Assembly (NCBI GenBank): GCA_964605545.1
Contig: CAZSCX010000001.1
Span: forward strand, 25,680-89,679
Reading direction: 5' to 3'
Source: DAOTMI01 sp964605545
GTDB lineage: Bacteria > Patescibacteriota > Microgenomatia > UBA12405
Length of the DNA stretch: 64,000 bases
The stretch's first letter is position 1. Every line of letters begins with the position of its first letter. Below are positions 17,279-25,622 of the stretch, piece by piece. The notes beneath the pieces are model-generated. The model worked only from the letters and a program-made list of their open reading frames with translations. It ran no database searches and was not told the origin of the DNA. The translations under genes and the position numbers were made by a program.

Positions 17279-18766
17279 ATGAGGAAGTTATTGTTTTTAT
17301 TATGTTTAGGAATTTTTTTGGGTACAGGTGGTGTGGTGTTGGCAGAAACATGTAGTCCGACAGAGGTGTCTTTGAATAGGGAAAAAACTGGAGGAATTTT
17401 TTTGAATATTGGTAAAGATAATAAACCTGTGGTTCTTTATACGGAATATAAGACGAGTATGGTTACAGAATCGAGTTTTTTAAAATGTACGACTGACGAT
17501 TGTAGTGATTTTGGGGAAGTTGATTTTTCTTCGATATTTCCTTTAGAAAATGGGGGAGTAGGTGTGTTTAGCGATGGAAGCGTGGCTTTTATGATGGTGA
17601 GTGAGGGTGAAAACAATAATATGTATTTTGTAAAATGTAGCGATAATAAATGTACTAGTTATACAAAAACTTTATTTAAAAGTGATTTTGTTAAAGATAG
17701 TAATTTGAATATTTTTCGTAATTCTCCAGCCCAAGTTTTTATTGACAAGAACGATTTGCCTAATTTTTATTTTCGGCAAAGTTTTACCGATGGAACTAGA
17801 ATGGATCAATATTTGGATATATATCTAGTAAGATGTAGTAAAAAGGATTGTAGTGAATACAAAGTAAATAAGATAGATAAAGTAATAGCTGAGGCAGCTA
17901 TTGACGGTTTTTGGGGGCAAACTTTTGTGGTAGATAATGATGACAAAACTGTTTTGGAGTATTTGATGTTGGAATACGAAACAGGAGATTTGCAATTGGT
18001 TTTAAATTATGATGGAACAAAAACGATAATTGATGAAGCCGAGAATAGGTGCTACAACAGAAGTGAATTGATGTTGCCGTCGATGTATTTAGGAAACGAT
18101 GGTAATCCTGTTTTAAATTATATGAAAAGAGTTGGGAGTGCCGATAGTTGCACAACCAAATACATTACGGTTTTTTGTAAAAATAAAACTTGTACAGAAA
18201 AAAATGTAATAGATACGGTTAAGGGTTTTAAAATGAGAAAAGGAAGGGAGGGTTATCCGGTTTATGAATATTTGGATGGAGGAGACAGGGGGGTTATAGT
18301 TTGTAAAAATGCCGATTGTTCGGAAAAAACACAAAAGGCAATTTTGACCGGATGTAATCCTAATTTAAATGTTACGTGCCCAGGTTTTGTTGATTTTAAA
18401 TTGGACAATGAATATAAACCGGTTTGGTTGATAAATAGGGTGATTTCTAGTAAGAATATTTTGTCAATTTATCGATGTTGTACGGTCGATTGTGGGACAA
18501 CATTTGAACCTCTTAATTGGTATGGGACATGTAAAAACGTTGTGGATGAAACAAGAGGGTGTACTAAGTGTGAAAGTGATAATTATCAAGGAATTAATCG
18601 TTGGGGAGGGGATTATAATTGTAGTGGGGATTTAACAGCCGGGGATTATATTGTTTGGCGAGATGAATTTTTTAAAAAGGGAACGGAGAGGGAGGCGGAT
18701 GGGGATTGTGATGGTAAAACGAGTCTTTCCGATTATTCAAAATGGAGAGAGGAGTATCTTAAATAA
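17279..18766 (+). CDS. Secreted Cys-pair propeller-like protein with dockerin-like end (paralogue 2)
   Basis: 495 residues with a signal peptide ending V-V-L-A-E-T-C-S-P. It aligns with the previous gene over its whole length, including the six Cys-pair motifs and the C-terminal double loop (D-Y-N-C-S-G-D, D-G-D-C-D-G-K). The two genes share perfectly identical DNA stretches of 53 and 66 nt, so they arose by tandem duplication with recent conversion or recent origin. Variation is concentrated around the middle of the protein. A TCATAAT lies upstream of the ATG. Confidence 0.7.
   Translation: MRKLLFLLCLGIFLGTGGVVLAETCSPTEVSLNREKTGGIFLNIGKDNKPVVLYTEYKTSMVTESSFLKCTTDDCSDFGEVDFSSIFPLENGGVGVFSDGSVAFMMVSEGENNNMYFVKCSDNKCTSYTKTLFKSDFVKDSNLNIFRNSPAQVFIDKNDLPNFYFRQSFTDGTRMDQYLDIYLVRCSKKDCSEYKVNKIDKVIAEAAIDGFWGQTFVVDNDDKTVLEYLMLEYETGDLQLVLNYDGTKTIIDEAENRCYNRSELMLPSMYLGNDGNPVLNYMKRVGSADSCTTKYITVFCKNKTCTEKNVIDTVKGFKMRKGREGYPVYEYLDGGDRGVIVCKNADCSEKTQKAILTGCNPNLNVTCPGFVDFKLDNEYKPVWLINRVISSKNILSIYRCCTVDCGTTFEPLNWYGTCKNVVDETRGCTKCESDNYQGINRWGGDYNCSGDLTAGDYIVWRDEFFKKGTEREADGDCDGKTSLSDYSKWREEYLK
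18164..18216 (+). repeat. 53-nt direct repeat, copy 2
   Basis: Identical to 16646-16698; part of the tandem gene duplication. Confidence 0.9.
18485..18550 (+). repeat. 66-nt direct repeat, copy 2
   Basis: Identical to 16970-17035; part of the tandem gene duplication. Confidence 0.9.
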
Positions 18767-18809
18767 TTTGATTGATTGACTTAGTATTTTAGGAATGTTT
18801 TAATTAAAT

Positions 18810-21290
18810 ATGAGTTTTAATGTACGAAGATGTGGATTGATACAATTACCTATTTTGATTGGAATTTTAATAATCTCAGTAGCAATTCCTGCCTTGACGG
18901 TTTTGGTACAAGAGAATCAAGATGTTAGAAATCGAGCGGCGAATGGGGATAAAATAATTTGTGAAAGATGTAGTAAAAATAGTAGTTGTGAATGGGTAGT
19001 GTATGAAGTTGATGCTTCTGTGGGGTGTGATGTTTTATATGAATCACAGATGACTATTATTAGTAGGACGGCAAAATGCGAATGTGGAAAAGTTGCTAAT
19101 GCAACTGATTCTAGATGTGGAACAGTGAGTACCGGTGGGTGTACAGGGACAAAATGTAATGCCGCTGGCGATACATGTTGTATTAATTCTTTTAATGGTG
19201 GAACAATACCATATTGTGAAGCTGGTTTTGTCTGTGATATGAATTCAAGTTCAAGTTTATTTGGAAAGTGTATTAAACCTTGGAGTAGTACTCAACAATG
19301 TAATAGGTGTAGTAGTAATAGAAATTGTTATCGAGCCTATTTTGAAGCTCCTTATCCGGGAGATTGTGCTACCATAGAACCTCTTTCTACTTCTCTTATT
19401 AAATATGTTTATGAGGCTGGTTGTTGTGCTGGTGGGGGAGATACTACTCCTCCGACTCAAAAATGGTATTACTGTGATGGGACACAGAGTACTTGTAAAG
19501 TAGATACCAATACTTATGCTGATTCAGCCAGTTGTTCGGCGGCTCATGGAGGTAGAACTTGTTATTATTATGATGAAGAGGCTGGATGTAATAGTTTATG
19601 TGCAGCGGCGGATTATAAATATTATTGTGATACAACATGTAAAAAGACAACTGAAAAGTTTGCTGGTGCGGATTGTTCGGCAGTTTTGGGAAAAGCTTGT
19701 TATTCGACCAGTAATTGTAATGGAGTATGTCCAACTTCTGGAACTTCTTGTTCAGGGAGTGAAGGTACAGTTCCAAGTGGATCTTGGGGGTGTCAAAGTT
19801 TGAGTACGAGAGCCTATTGTTTAAATGGTGTGTGGTCAAGCTCGAATAGTGAATATTGTCAGTACGATTGTAAAGATGGTAGATGTAATTCAGCTCCGCC
19901 TACAACATGTAATGATTATCAGGGAAATCCAATTTCGGCTGGTTTTTGGGGTTGTAAGACAGCAACTACAAGAGCGTGGTGTAATTCAGGTGTTTGGATA
20001 AATGATTATAATTGTGCTACGAATGGTGGTACTTGTGTGAATGGTGAGTGTCAAACTGTGGCAGCATGTAGTAAAGTTGGCGATACTTGTTGTTTAGGTG
20101 GTGCTACTGGGAAATTTTGTAATAATAGCTTAGTCTGTGGTAGCGATAGCAAATGTGCAAGTTCTTGTGGCATAGAAAATTACCCGTGTTGCTATAATCC
20201 GAATGGTGCTGGTACTTGTACAAACAGTTTCGGCTCTCCTTATTTAAAGTGTGTGGCTGACAAGTGTGTTAAAGATCCAGAACGATGTTTTTTGAATTTT
20301 GGTACTGCTACTACTGTGATATATGAGGATACTTTTTGCTATCGAGAGAGTGGAAAACCAGAGACGATAAGAAAGTGTGAATATGGTGGTAGTACTACTT
20401 TTGTGACTAATTGTAGTTTTAGTTGTATGGCTGGTAGAAATATAGGAGAGCCTCTTGTTGCGGAATGTTGTGGTGGCTTGAATGAGACTTGTTGCTCTGG
20501 CACTGAGTGTTCTCCTGGTTTGAGTTGTATTAGTGGGGTTTGTAAGAATCCGACAACAAATGTTTGTGGAAATAGACCAGATGGGACAGCGAGAGTGCCT
20601 GGAGAATCATGGTGTGTAGATAATAAATTATATGAATGTATTAACCCAACAGGTACTTTGATAAATCTTAAAACTACTACTTGTATCGATGGTTGTATAA
20701 AACTTACCAATACTACAGCAAAATGTAATGTGGTGAAGAAATATTGGCAACATGATGCAGTGGCGAATGGCTATAATTGTTCGACCGATAGTCGTTGGAT
20801 GTGTACAGAAACTACTACAGTAACTAAGTTTGCCGATAAAGCTAGTTGTGAAAATGATGTTGGTTGTGATGTTACTTTTTATAGATATACATGTAATCCT
20901 GTTACCGGTAATTGGAGTTGTGTAAATACACCGCAAACCGGCCAGCCTTCTTATTCGGAAGTAACTTATGGATCTGCGGCAGCGGCGGAACAAAAATGTA
21001 TTACTGATGATCCAAGTGATTTGTGCAAGAAAACATCTACTTGTTCAGTATGTTCAGAGGAAAAGAATGGTTATGTTGGACCAGATAAGAGCGGAGGAGA
21101 CTATAATTGTGATGGAGTTTTGACAACAGGTGATTATATTGTTTGGCGTGGAGAGTATTTGGATTATGTTTTAAAACGGGTTAACAAAAATAGATATGTG
21201 GCCAATGGTAATTGTAAAAATAATCCTGATTTGTATTATTTAACTGGAACTAGAGATTATTCTTTATGGAGAGAAAATTATTTAAAATAA
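18810..21290 (+). CDS. Very Cys-rich large surface protein with dockerin-like end
   Basis: 826 residues. The N-terminus contains I-Q-L-P-I-L-I-G-I and N-Q-D-V-R-N-R-A-A-N-G-D. The whole body (about 45-730) is a chain of Cys-rich modules, including G-D-T-C-C, C-S-P-G-L-S-C and Y-x-C-D/C-N repeats, without an obvious catalytic motif. The dockerin-like segment near 755-826 has a normal first loop (D-Y-N-C-D-G-V). Its second loop is poor (A-N-G-N-C-K-N-N), so calcium binding there may be lost. It is expected to need many disulfides, fitting the thiol oxidoreductase-like gene at 54151. It lies 3 nt before the next gene. Confidence 0.65.
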   Translation: MSFNVRRCGLIQLPILIGILIISVAIPALTVLVQENQDVRNRAANGDKIICERCSKNSSCEWVVYEVDASVGCDVLYESQMTIISRTAKCECGKVANATDSRCGTVSTGGCTGTKCNAAGDTCCINSFNGGTIPYCEAGFVCDMNSSSSLFGKCIKPWSSTQQCNRCSSNRNCYRAYFEAPYPGDCATIEPLSTSLIKYVYEAGCCAGGGDTTPPTQKWYYCDGTQSTCKVDTNTYADSASCSAAHGGRTCYYYDEEAGCNSLCAAADYKYYCDTTCKKTTEKFAGADCSAVLGKACYSTSNCNGVCPTSGTSCSGSEGTVPSGSWGCQSLSTRAYCLNGVWSSSNSEYCQYDCKDGRCNSAPPTTCNDYQGNPISAGFWGCKTATTRAWCNSGVWINDYNCATNGGTCVNGECQTVAACSKVGDTCCLGGATGKFCNNSLVCGSDSKCASSCGIENYPCCYNPNGAGTCTNSFGSPYLKCVADKCVKDPERCFLNFGTATTVIYEDTFCYRESGKPETIRKCEYGGSTTFVTNCSFSCMAGRNIGEPLVAECCGGLNETCCSGTECSPGLSCISGVCKNPTTNVCGNRPDGTARVPGESWCVDNKLYECINPTGTLINLKTTTCIDGCIKLTNTTAKCNVVKKYWQHDAVANGYNCSTDSRWMCTETTTVTKFADKASCENDVGCDVTFYRYTCNPVTGNWSCVNTPQTGQPSYSEVTYGSAAAAEQKCITDDPSDLCKKTSTCSVCSEEKNGYVGPDKSGGDYNCDGVLTTGDYIVWRGEYLDYVLKRVNKNRYVANGNCKNNPDLYYLTGTRDYSLWRENYLK

Positions 21291-21293
21291 AAT

Positions 21294-22628
21294 ATGACAA
21301 ATAATAAAAATAAACTTTTTGTTTTATTAATAATATTGGCAGTATCTATTTTTGGGTCGGTAATGCTGACAAGACAAACACAAGAGCTAAGAAGGAAGGC
21401 AGCTGATGGTTATATTCAATCTTTTGAACCAGTTTCAATAACTGGTATGAAAGTGGGAGGGACAGCGTCGGTAACTGTTTTAGCAGAAACACCTTTAGGT
21501 TTTAAATCGGCGACTATTCTGATTTGTTACCCTGATTATTTGAAGGAACTAACAAAGGATGATATTAAATTATCGGATTATTTTACAATTGATTTACCGC
21601 CGATTCGAAGAGTTGATTTGGGTTATAGTGGAAAAATTTGTTCGGTAATAGAGGCGATGGTGAGTATAGATGATGCAACTAAAACTGGAGCGCCAGCAGG
21701 AATATCTCAGGTGGCGAAGCTTACTTTTACCGGAAATAAGGTTGGAACTGGTGGTAAGATAGAAGCAATTATTGGTCCTGTTTCCGGTAGAGAATATGGT
21801 AAAACGACCGATAAGAATTTTAGATCATTGGTTTCCGGTGATTTTACAGACGGACAAGATAAAGTCTTTAGCACTGTTGGGTCTGTTGATATTAGTGTTG
21901 AAGGTGATAAGAAATATGTTAGAGGAGATTGTGATTTTAGTACTGGTAAATATGAATGTACAGAGAGTGCTAATGGGACTATGGATTTGGCTACTTGTGA
22001 GACAGATACAAATTGTTATGTTAAAGGTGATGATTATGTTTTGAAGTTTAGAGTTATTTTTCCAGGTGTTTGGCCGCAAAATAAATTTATTGATGGTTAT
22101 GAAAAAGTTAGTTTATTGGTTGAATCAGCAGTTGGTACGACTTGGTTGGGAGATGTAACAATGACAAAGGTGGCAAAAGAAGAGACAACCGATATAAAAG
22201 ACGGTGATATTCAATATCAGGTGTATCAGGCGTCGGTGCCATTGAAAGGTTTTAATTACAACAAGGATTTAGCGGTAACTATAAAAGGAGTAAAGCATTT
22301 AGGAATGAGGTTTGGCGAAGATAATCAAAAAGGTTGCTATAGATCGATGATAGGAAAAATTGGTTCGACTAATGCTTTAACAAAAGATGAGACTACAACA
22401 CCTTTGTTTAACTTCATTAAAACTCCATTACCGGGCGGTGATGTTGATAATAATGATATTGTGAATGCGGCCGATTATTCTCAGGTTAAGTCAAAAATGT
22501 TGACTTGTGATAATGCCAAGTGTGGGGAGGATATTAATGGTGATGGAATTATAAATAGTACTGATGCCAGTTATATTAATTTAACAGTCTCTGACAAATG
22601 TGGAGACTGGTGGACTACAGGAGAATAA
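21294..22628 (+). CDS. Cohesin-like surface protein with dockerin-like end
   Basis: 444 residues. The anchor is followed by T-Q-E-L-R-R-K-A-A-D-G. Residues about 45-200 form a cohesin-like domain, 205-245 a short Cys unit (Y-V-R-G-D-C), and about 245-385 a beta domain that corresponds to the one at residues 408-540 of the gene at 4946. The dockerin-like end (G-G-D-V-D-N-N-D, D-I-N-G-D-G) is of the same subtype as in that gene. The two are therefore paralogues, this one with a single cohesin-like domain. Confidence 0.65.
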   Translation: MTNNKNKLFVLLIILAVSIFGSVMLTRQTQELRRKAADGYIQSFEPVSITGMKVGGTASVTVLAETPLGFKSATILICYPDYLKELTKDDIKLSDYFTIDLPPIRRVDLGYSGKICSVIEAMVSIDDATKTGAPAGISQVAKLTFTGNKVGTGGKIEAIIGPVSGREYGKTTDKNFRSLVSGDFTDGQDKVFSTVGSVDISVEGDKKYVRGDCDFSTGKYECTESANGTMDLATCETDTNCYVKGDDYVLKFRVIFPGVWPQNKFIDGYEKVSLLVESAVGTTWLGDVTMTKVAKEETTDIKDGDIQYQVYQASVPLKGFNYNKDLAVTIKGVKHLGMRFGEDNQKGCYRSMIGKIGSTNALTKDETTTPLFNFIKTPLPGGDVDNNDIVNAADYSQVKSKMLTCDNAKCGEDINGDGIINSTDASYINLTVSDKCGDWWTTGE

Positions 22629-22629
22629 T

Positions 22630-23244
22630 ATGAAAAATATTAGTAAAAATACTTTTTACTGGATAATACCAGTTTTTTGTCTTGTTATAATTTTTCAAGC
22701 GGTGGTTTTAGTAAATAGTACTTTAAACCAAAAAACTACGATGACGGCCAGTAAATCGGCAGATGTCAACGATAAAGAGAGTCAGGTGAAATTAGTGCCG
22801 GAAGTTGATTTGGGTTTGGTGGCCATGGAAACTGAATGGAAAATAGGTAAGAAATATAAGGTAACTTTTGAGGCAACTTCGAAACAGACCAGATTAATAG
22901 ATGCAATGGATTTATATGTCAAATATGATAAAGATGCTTTTACGGTAAGTAATTTACTTTCCGGAGATGGTTTACCAAAACCAACTTCCAGCAAAATTAG
23001 CACCAAAACCGGTTTGTTGGTAGCTAATATTTATATTCCGGTGAACGAGAATTATAAAATGGAAAAGGCGGTAAAAAAGACACTTTTGACTTTTGAAGTT
23101 ACACCAAAGAAGTTAGGGGATTTTACTTTTGAAATTGATACTGGAAAAGTAGTAAAAGAATCTGTTACTATGATAGTAGAATCAAAAACTGCTAAGGTTT
23201 TACCTTTTGCAGCAGAGATGTTAGCGGTTAAAGTAATTAAATAG
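22630..23244 (+). CDS. Anchored cohesin-like domain protein
   Basis: 204 residues from ATG 22630; the frame is open to 22600 but the extension overlaps the previous gene, and the hydrophobic segment begins soon after 22630. A membrane segment (about 8-29) is followed by one beta domain (about 60-200) with the cohesin-like sequence pattern M-D-L-Y-V-K-Y-D-K-D-A-F. There is no dockerin-like end and no Cys. It could be a membrane-held receptor. It starts immediately after the previous stop and is followed by the LPKTG protein after 5 nt. Confidence 0.6.
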   Translation: MKNISKNTFYWIIPVFCLVIIFQAVVLVNSTLNQKTTMTASKSADVNDKESQVKLVPEVDLGLVAMETEWKIGKKYKVTFEATSKQTRLIDAMDLYVKYDKDAFTVSNLLSGDGLPKPTSSKISTKTGLLVANIYIPVNENYKMEKAVKKTLLTFEVTPKKLGDFTFEIDTGKVVKESVTMIVESKTAKVLPFAAEMLAVKVIK

Positions 23245-23249
23245 AATTA

Positions 23250-23942
23250 ATGAAAAATGTAATCAAAATATTGCCCATTTTGATTTTGTTGATGGGTTTG
23301 TCGGTTAAGCCTGTAAGTGCAGCGGCGAGATTGACGTTGGATCCTGCGACAAAGAATCTGAAGGTTGGGGAATCAATGGAAATAGCCGTTAATGCTTATT
23401 CAGAAACAAAAACAGTAGCTGGTATTGATGCAGTAATAACTTTTGATTCTGCTAAGCTTGAAGCATCAAGTGTATCACTTGCCTATACTGGGTTGTCGTT
23501 TAAACAAACTGTATCAGGTAACAAGATTACAATTGCTTTATATAAAGAAAATTATACTGAATTGGGTGCGACGGCGATAAATGGCAAGGTAGCAACGATA
23601 GTTTTCAAAGCAAAAGAAACCGGTACAGCAACGGCTAGATTTACTTGTACAACTTCGACAATGACGGATTCCAATATTTTGAATATGGATGGGGGAACTG
23701 TAACTGATATTATTTCTTGTGTGGACAATGGAACCGGTACTTATGAAATAAGTGCGTCTTCGTCAGCGACAGCAACAAGTACACCGACAACAGCTGCAAG
23801 TAGTAATACAAATACACCAACTCCGATACAGACGACTACAGCGGCACAATTGCCAAAGACGGGTAGTACCGAGACAACTGTATTCTTGACTATATTTGGG
23901 TTATTAGGTGTAGCTGGAGCGTTTATTTTGAGAGCTTTATGA
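23250..23942 (+). CDS. Secreted cohesin-like protein with LPXTG cell-wall sorting signal
   Basis: 230 residues. Signal peptide ends V-S-A-A-A. Residues about 26-170 are the clearest cohesin-like domain of the cluster (L-K-V-G-E-S, G-I-D-A-V-I-T-F-D). A Ser/Thr/Pro linker follows. The C-terminus is L-P-K-T-G (201-205), a hydrophobic helix and a single Arg near the end, the layout of a sortase substrate. It would be fixed to the cell envelope and expose a dockerin receptor. No sortase gene is in the window. The stop overlaps the next start (ATGA-type overlap, 4 nt). Confidence 0.75.
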   Translation: MKNVIKILPILILLMGLSVKPVSAAARLTLDPATKNLKVGESMEIAVNAYSETKTVAGIDAVITFDSAKLEASSVSLAYTGLSFKQTVSGNKITIALYKENYTELGATAINGKVATIVFKAKETGTATARFTCTTSTMTDSNILNMDGGTVTDIISCVDNGTGTYEISASSSATATSTPTTAASSNTNTPTPIQTTTAAQLPKTGSTETTVFLTIFGLLGVAGAFILRAL

Positions 23943-24610
23943 GAGGTGCAGCGAAAGTAAAAACAATTTTGGTAATTATTATATTGTTATTGGTTGGGGT
24001 TTTAGGAGTAGTTGGGGTGGGAGCGGTTAGGACTTATATGTCTGGCGCAGCTGCAGATGCTGGACCAAAAACAGTCAGTGCAATTATAAGTAACGATGGT
24101 AGTTCGGCGACAATTAGTTTTTCGACTGACAAAAAGGTTATTCCTACAATTTTGTACGGGACTTCACCGACGACGATGTATTTGAGCAAGGTAGCGGCTG
24201 AGGAATCAACAGAATTCAATATAAATTTGTCTCCATTGAAAGCTAACACTCAGTATTATTATGCGATCAAAATTGCCGATACTACTTATGATAATGCGGG
24301 TATCCCTTATTCTTTTTCGACAACTGCCAAGAGTAGTAGCAAAACAACAGAAGCAGCGGTGACATCAACACCTATACCGACGGTAGCGACTTCTAGTGCC
24401 AGTACCAAGACAGAATGTAATAAGGAGACTGATTATAATAATGATGGTGTGATTAACACTATTGACTATGTACTTTGTAGCAGTGGCAAAGTAACCGGAG
24501 CACCGGCAGCGAGTGCCAGTTCGGCTCCAAGTTGTAGTGGAACTGATTACAATAATGACGGAACAATAAATGCCGTTGATGAACTGTTGTGTAGACAAAA
24601 AGCGAATTAA
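23939..24610 (+). CDS. Anchored FN3-like protein with two dockerin-like calcium loops
   Basis: 223 residues. N-terminal membrane segment (about 9-30), then a beta domain (about 43-135) of fibronectin type III / purple-acid-phosphatase N-domain style (S-A-T-I-S-F-S-T, L-Y-G-T-S-P, A-N-T-Q-Y-Y-Y-A-I). A Ser/Thr/Pro linker leads to two calcium loops, D-Y-N-N-D-G-V-I-N and D-Y-N-N-D-G-T-I-N, separated by an Ala/Ser spacer. These loops lack the Cys seen in most dockerin-like ends of the cluster. Last gene of the surface locus; translation is probably coupled to the LPKTG gene. Confidence 0.65.
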   Translation: MRGAAKVKTILVIIILLLVGVLGVVGVGAVRTYMSGAAADAGPKTVSAIISNDGSSATISFSTDKKVIPTILYGTSPTTMYLSKVAAEESTEFNINLSPLKANTQYYYAIKIADTTYDNAGIPYSFSTTAKSSSKTTEAAVTSTPIPTVATSSASTKTECNKETDYNNDGVINTIDYVLCSSGKVTGAPAASASSAPSCSGTDYNNDGTINAVDELLCRQKAN

Positions 24611-24627
24611 TAGGTAAAATATCCGAT

Positions 24628-24840
24628 ATGGCACTAATAGTCAAAAAGAAAAAAGGCGAATCTAAGGATGATATTATCGGTAAATTCCGAAGATTGGTCT
24701 TGGAAGAAGATATTACTGAAGAAGTAAAAACCAGAACCGCGTATCAAAAACCGTCAGAATTAAGGTATGCCCTTAAGAAAATTATTTTATGGCGGGAAAA
24801 ATGTAGACGGCGAGCCAAAAAATCTCGAAAACATGCTTAA
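24628..24840 (+). CDS. rpsU: 30S ribosomal protein bS21
   Basis: 70 residues, very basic. The central part (I-I-G-K-F-R-R-L-V-L-E-E-D-I ... R-T-A-Y-Q-K-P-S-E-L-R) follows the bS21 family pattern, and the C-terminus is Arg/Lys-rich as usual. bS21 binds 16S rRNA near the platform and helps translation initiation. The end overlaps yqeY by 8 nt. A TAAAAT lies just upstream, consistent with a promoter close to the start and separation from the surface locus. Confidence 0.85.
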   Translation: MALIVKKKKGESKDDIIGKFRRLVLEEDITEEVKTRTAYQKPSELRYALKKIILWREKCRRRAKKSRKHA

Positions 24841-25267
24841 AGATAAAATAAAAGAAGATTCAGTCGTAGCTTTGAAATCTCATGATAATAGAAAGGTTGA
24901 GGTATTAAGGTATTTAATTTCTTTGATCGATAAAAAAGAAATGCAGTTGCCGGTAGGAGAAATGAAAGAAGAAGATGAATTATCGGTAATAAGAAAGGAA
25001 TTAAAAAACAAGGAAGAATCCAAAGAAATGTTTTTAAAAGGAAATCGGAATGATTTGGTAGATCAGTTGGATTATGAAATTGCTTTGGTTAAAGAATATT
25101 TACCTAAGGGTTTGGATGAAGTTGAAATAGTAAAATTTGTTGATGAGGCAATAGCGAAGGTAGGTAGTAATTTTGGGATGGTGATGAAAGAAGTTGTGCA
25201 AAAAGTGGCCGGTAGAGCCGGTGGTGATGTTATTTCAAAAATTGTTAAAGAAAAGATCAGTGGCTAA
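24833..25267 (+). CDS. yqeY: GatB/YqeY domain protein
   Basis: 144 residues from ATG 24833. The open frame extends upstream, but that part is the S21 gene in another frame. It matches the YqeY family: L-K-D-K-I-K-E-D near the start, L-R-Y-L-I-S-L-I, E-Y-L-P-K (L-P-x-x-L motif) and the terminal G-R-A-G-G-D-V-I-S-K-I-V-K. The family resembles the tail of GatB and is thought to interact with tRNA; the exact role is not established. The rpsU-yqeY order is common in bacteria. Confidence 0.9.
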   Translation: MLKDKIKEDSVVALKSHDNRKVEVLRYLISLIDKKEMQLPVGEMKEEDELSVIRKELKNKEESKEMFLKGNRNDLVDQLDYEIALVKEYLPKGLDEVEIVKFVDEAIAKVGSNFGMVMKEVVQKVAGRAGGDVISKIVKEKISG

Positions 25268-25616
25268 TAGAATTTTAATTAAACATAATAGTAATTGGGG
25301 TTTGGATGAGGAATTGGTCAAAAAATATACTCTTAAGGCTTTAAAAGAGCGAAATTTAGATGAAATAGAATTGAGTATTCGATTTGTTGGGAGGAAAGTA
25401 GCCAAAGAATTAAATCAAAAATTTCGGAAAATGAATTATATTCCTCAGGTTTTGGGTTTCCCGATGTCAAAGAAAAAAGAAGTTGATGGGTGGATACATT
25501 TAGGAGATATTGTTATTTGCAATGAAAAACTGAAATATGAGGCAAAGTTCCAAAAAAAGAATATAAGCGAAATATTGGAATTTTGGCTCTTACACGGAGT
25601 AGATAACTTGTTATAA
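25260..25616 (+). CDS. ybeY: YbeY-like endoribonuclease, C-terminally shortened
   Basis: 118 residues from GTG 25260 (8-nt overlap with yqeY). The family core is visible: L-N-Q-K-F-R, V-L-G-F-P-M-S and L-G-D-I-V-I-C. YbeY proteins end with the zinc site H-G-x-x-H-x-x-x-x-x-H. Here the frame reaches L-L-H-G-V-D-N-L-L and stops, so only the first His remains. YbeY acts in 16S rRNA 3' end maturation; this copy should lack normal metal binding. The dnaX -10 box overlaps its last codons. No other frame restores the missing residues nearby. Confidence 0.7.
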   Translation: MANRILIKHNSNWGLDEELVKKYTLKALKERNLDEIELSIRFVGRKVAKELNQKFRKMNYIPQVLGFPMSKKKEVDGWIHLGDIVICNEKLKYEAKFQKKNISEILEFWLLHGVDNLL

Positions 25617-25617
25617 T
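25612..25617 (+). promoter_or_regulatory. TATAAT -10 box of dnaX, leaderless type
   Basis: TATAAT ends 5 nt before the GTG start at 25623, so transcription would begin at the start codon. There is no Shine-Dalgarno sequence between them. Confidence 0.55.
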
Positions 25618-25622
25618 GAGTT

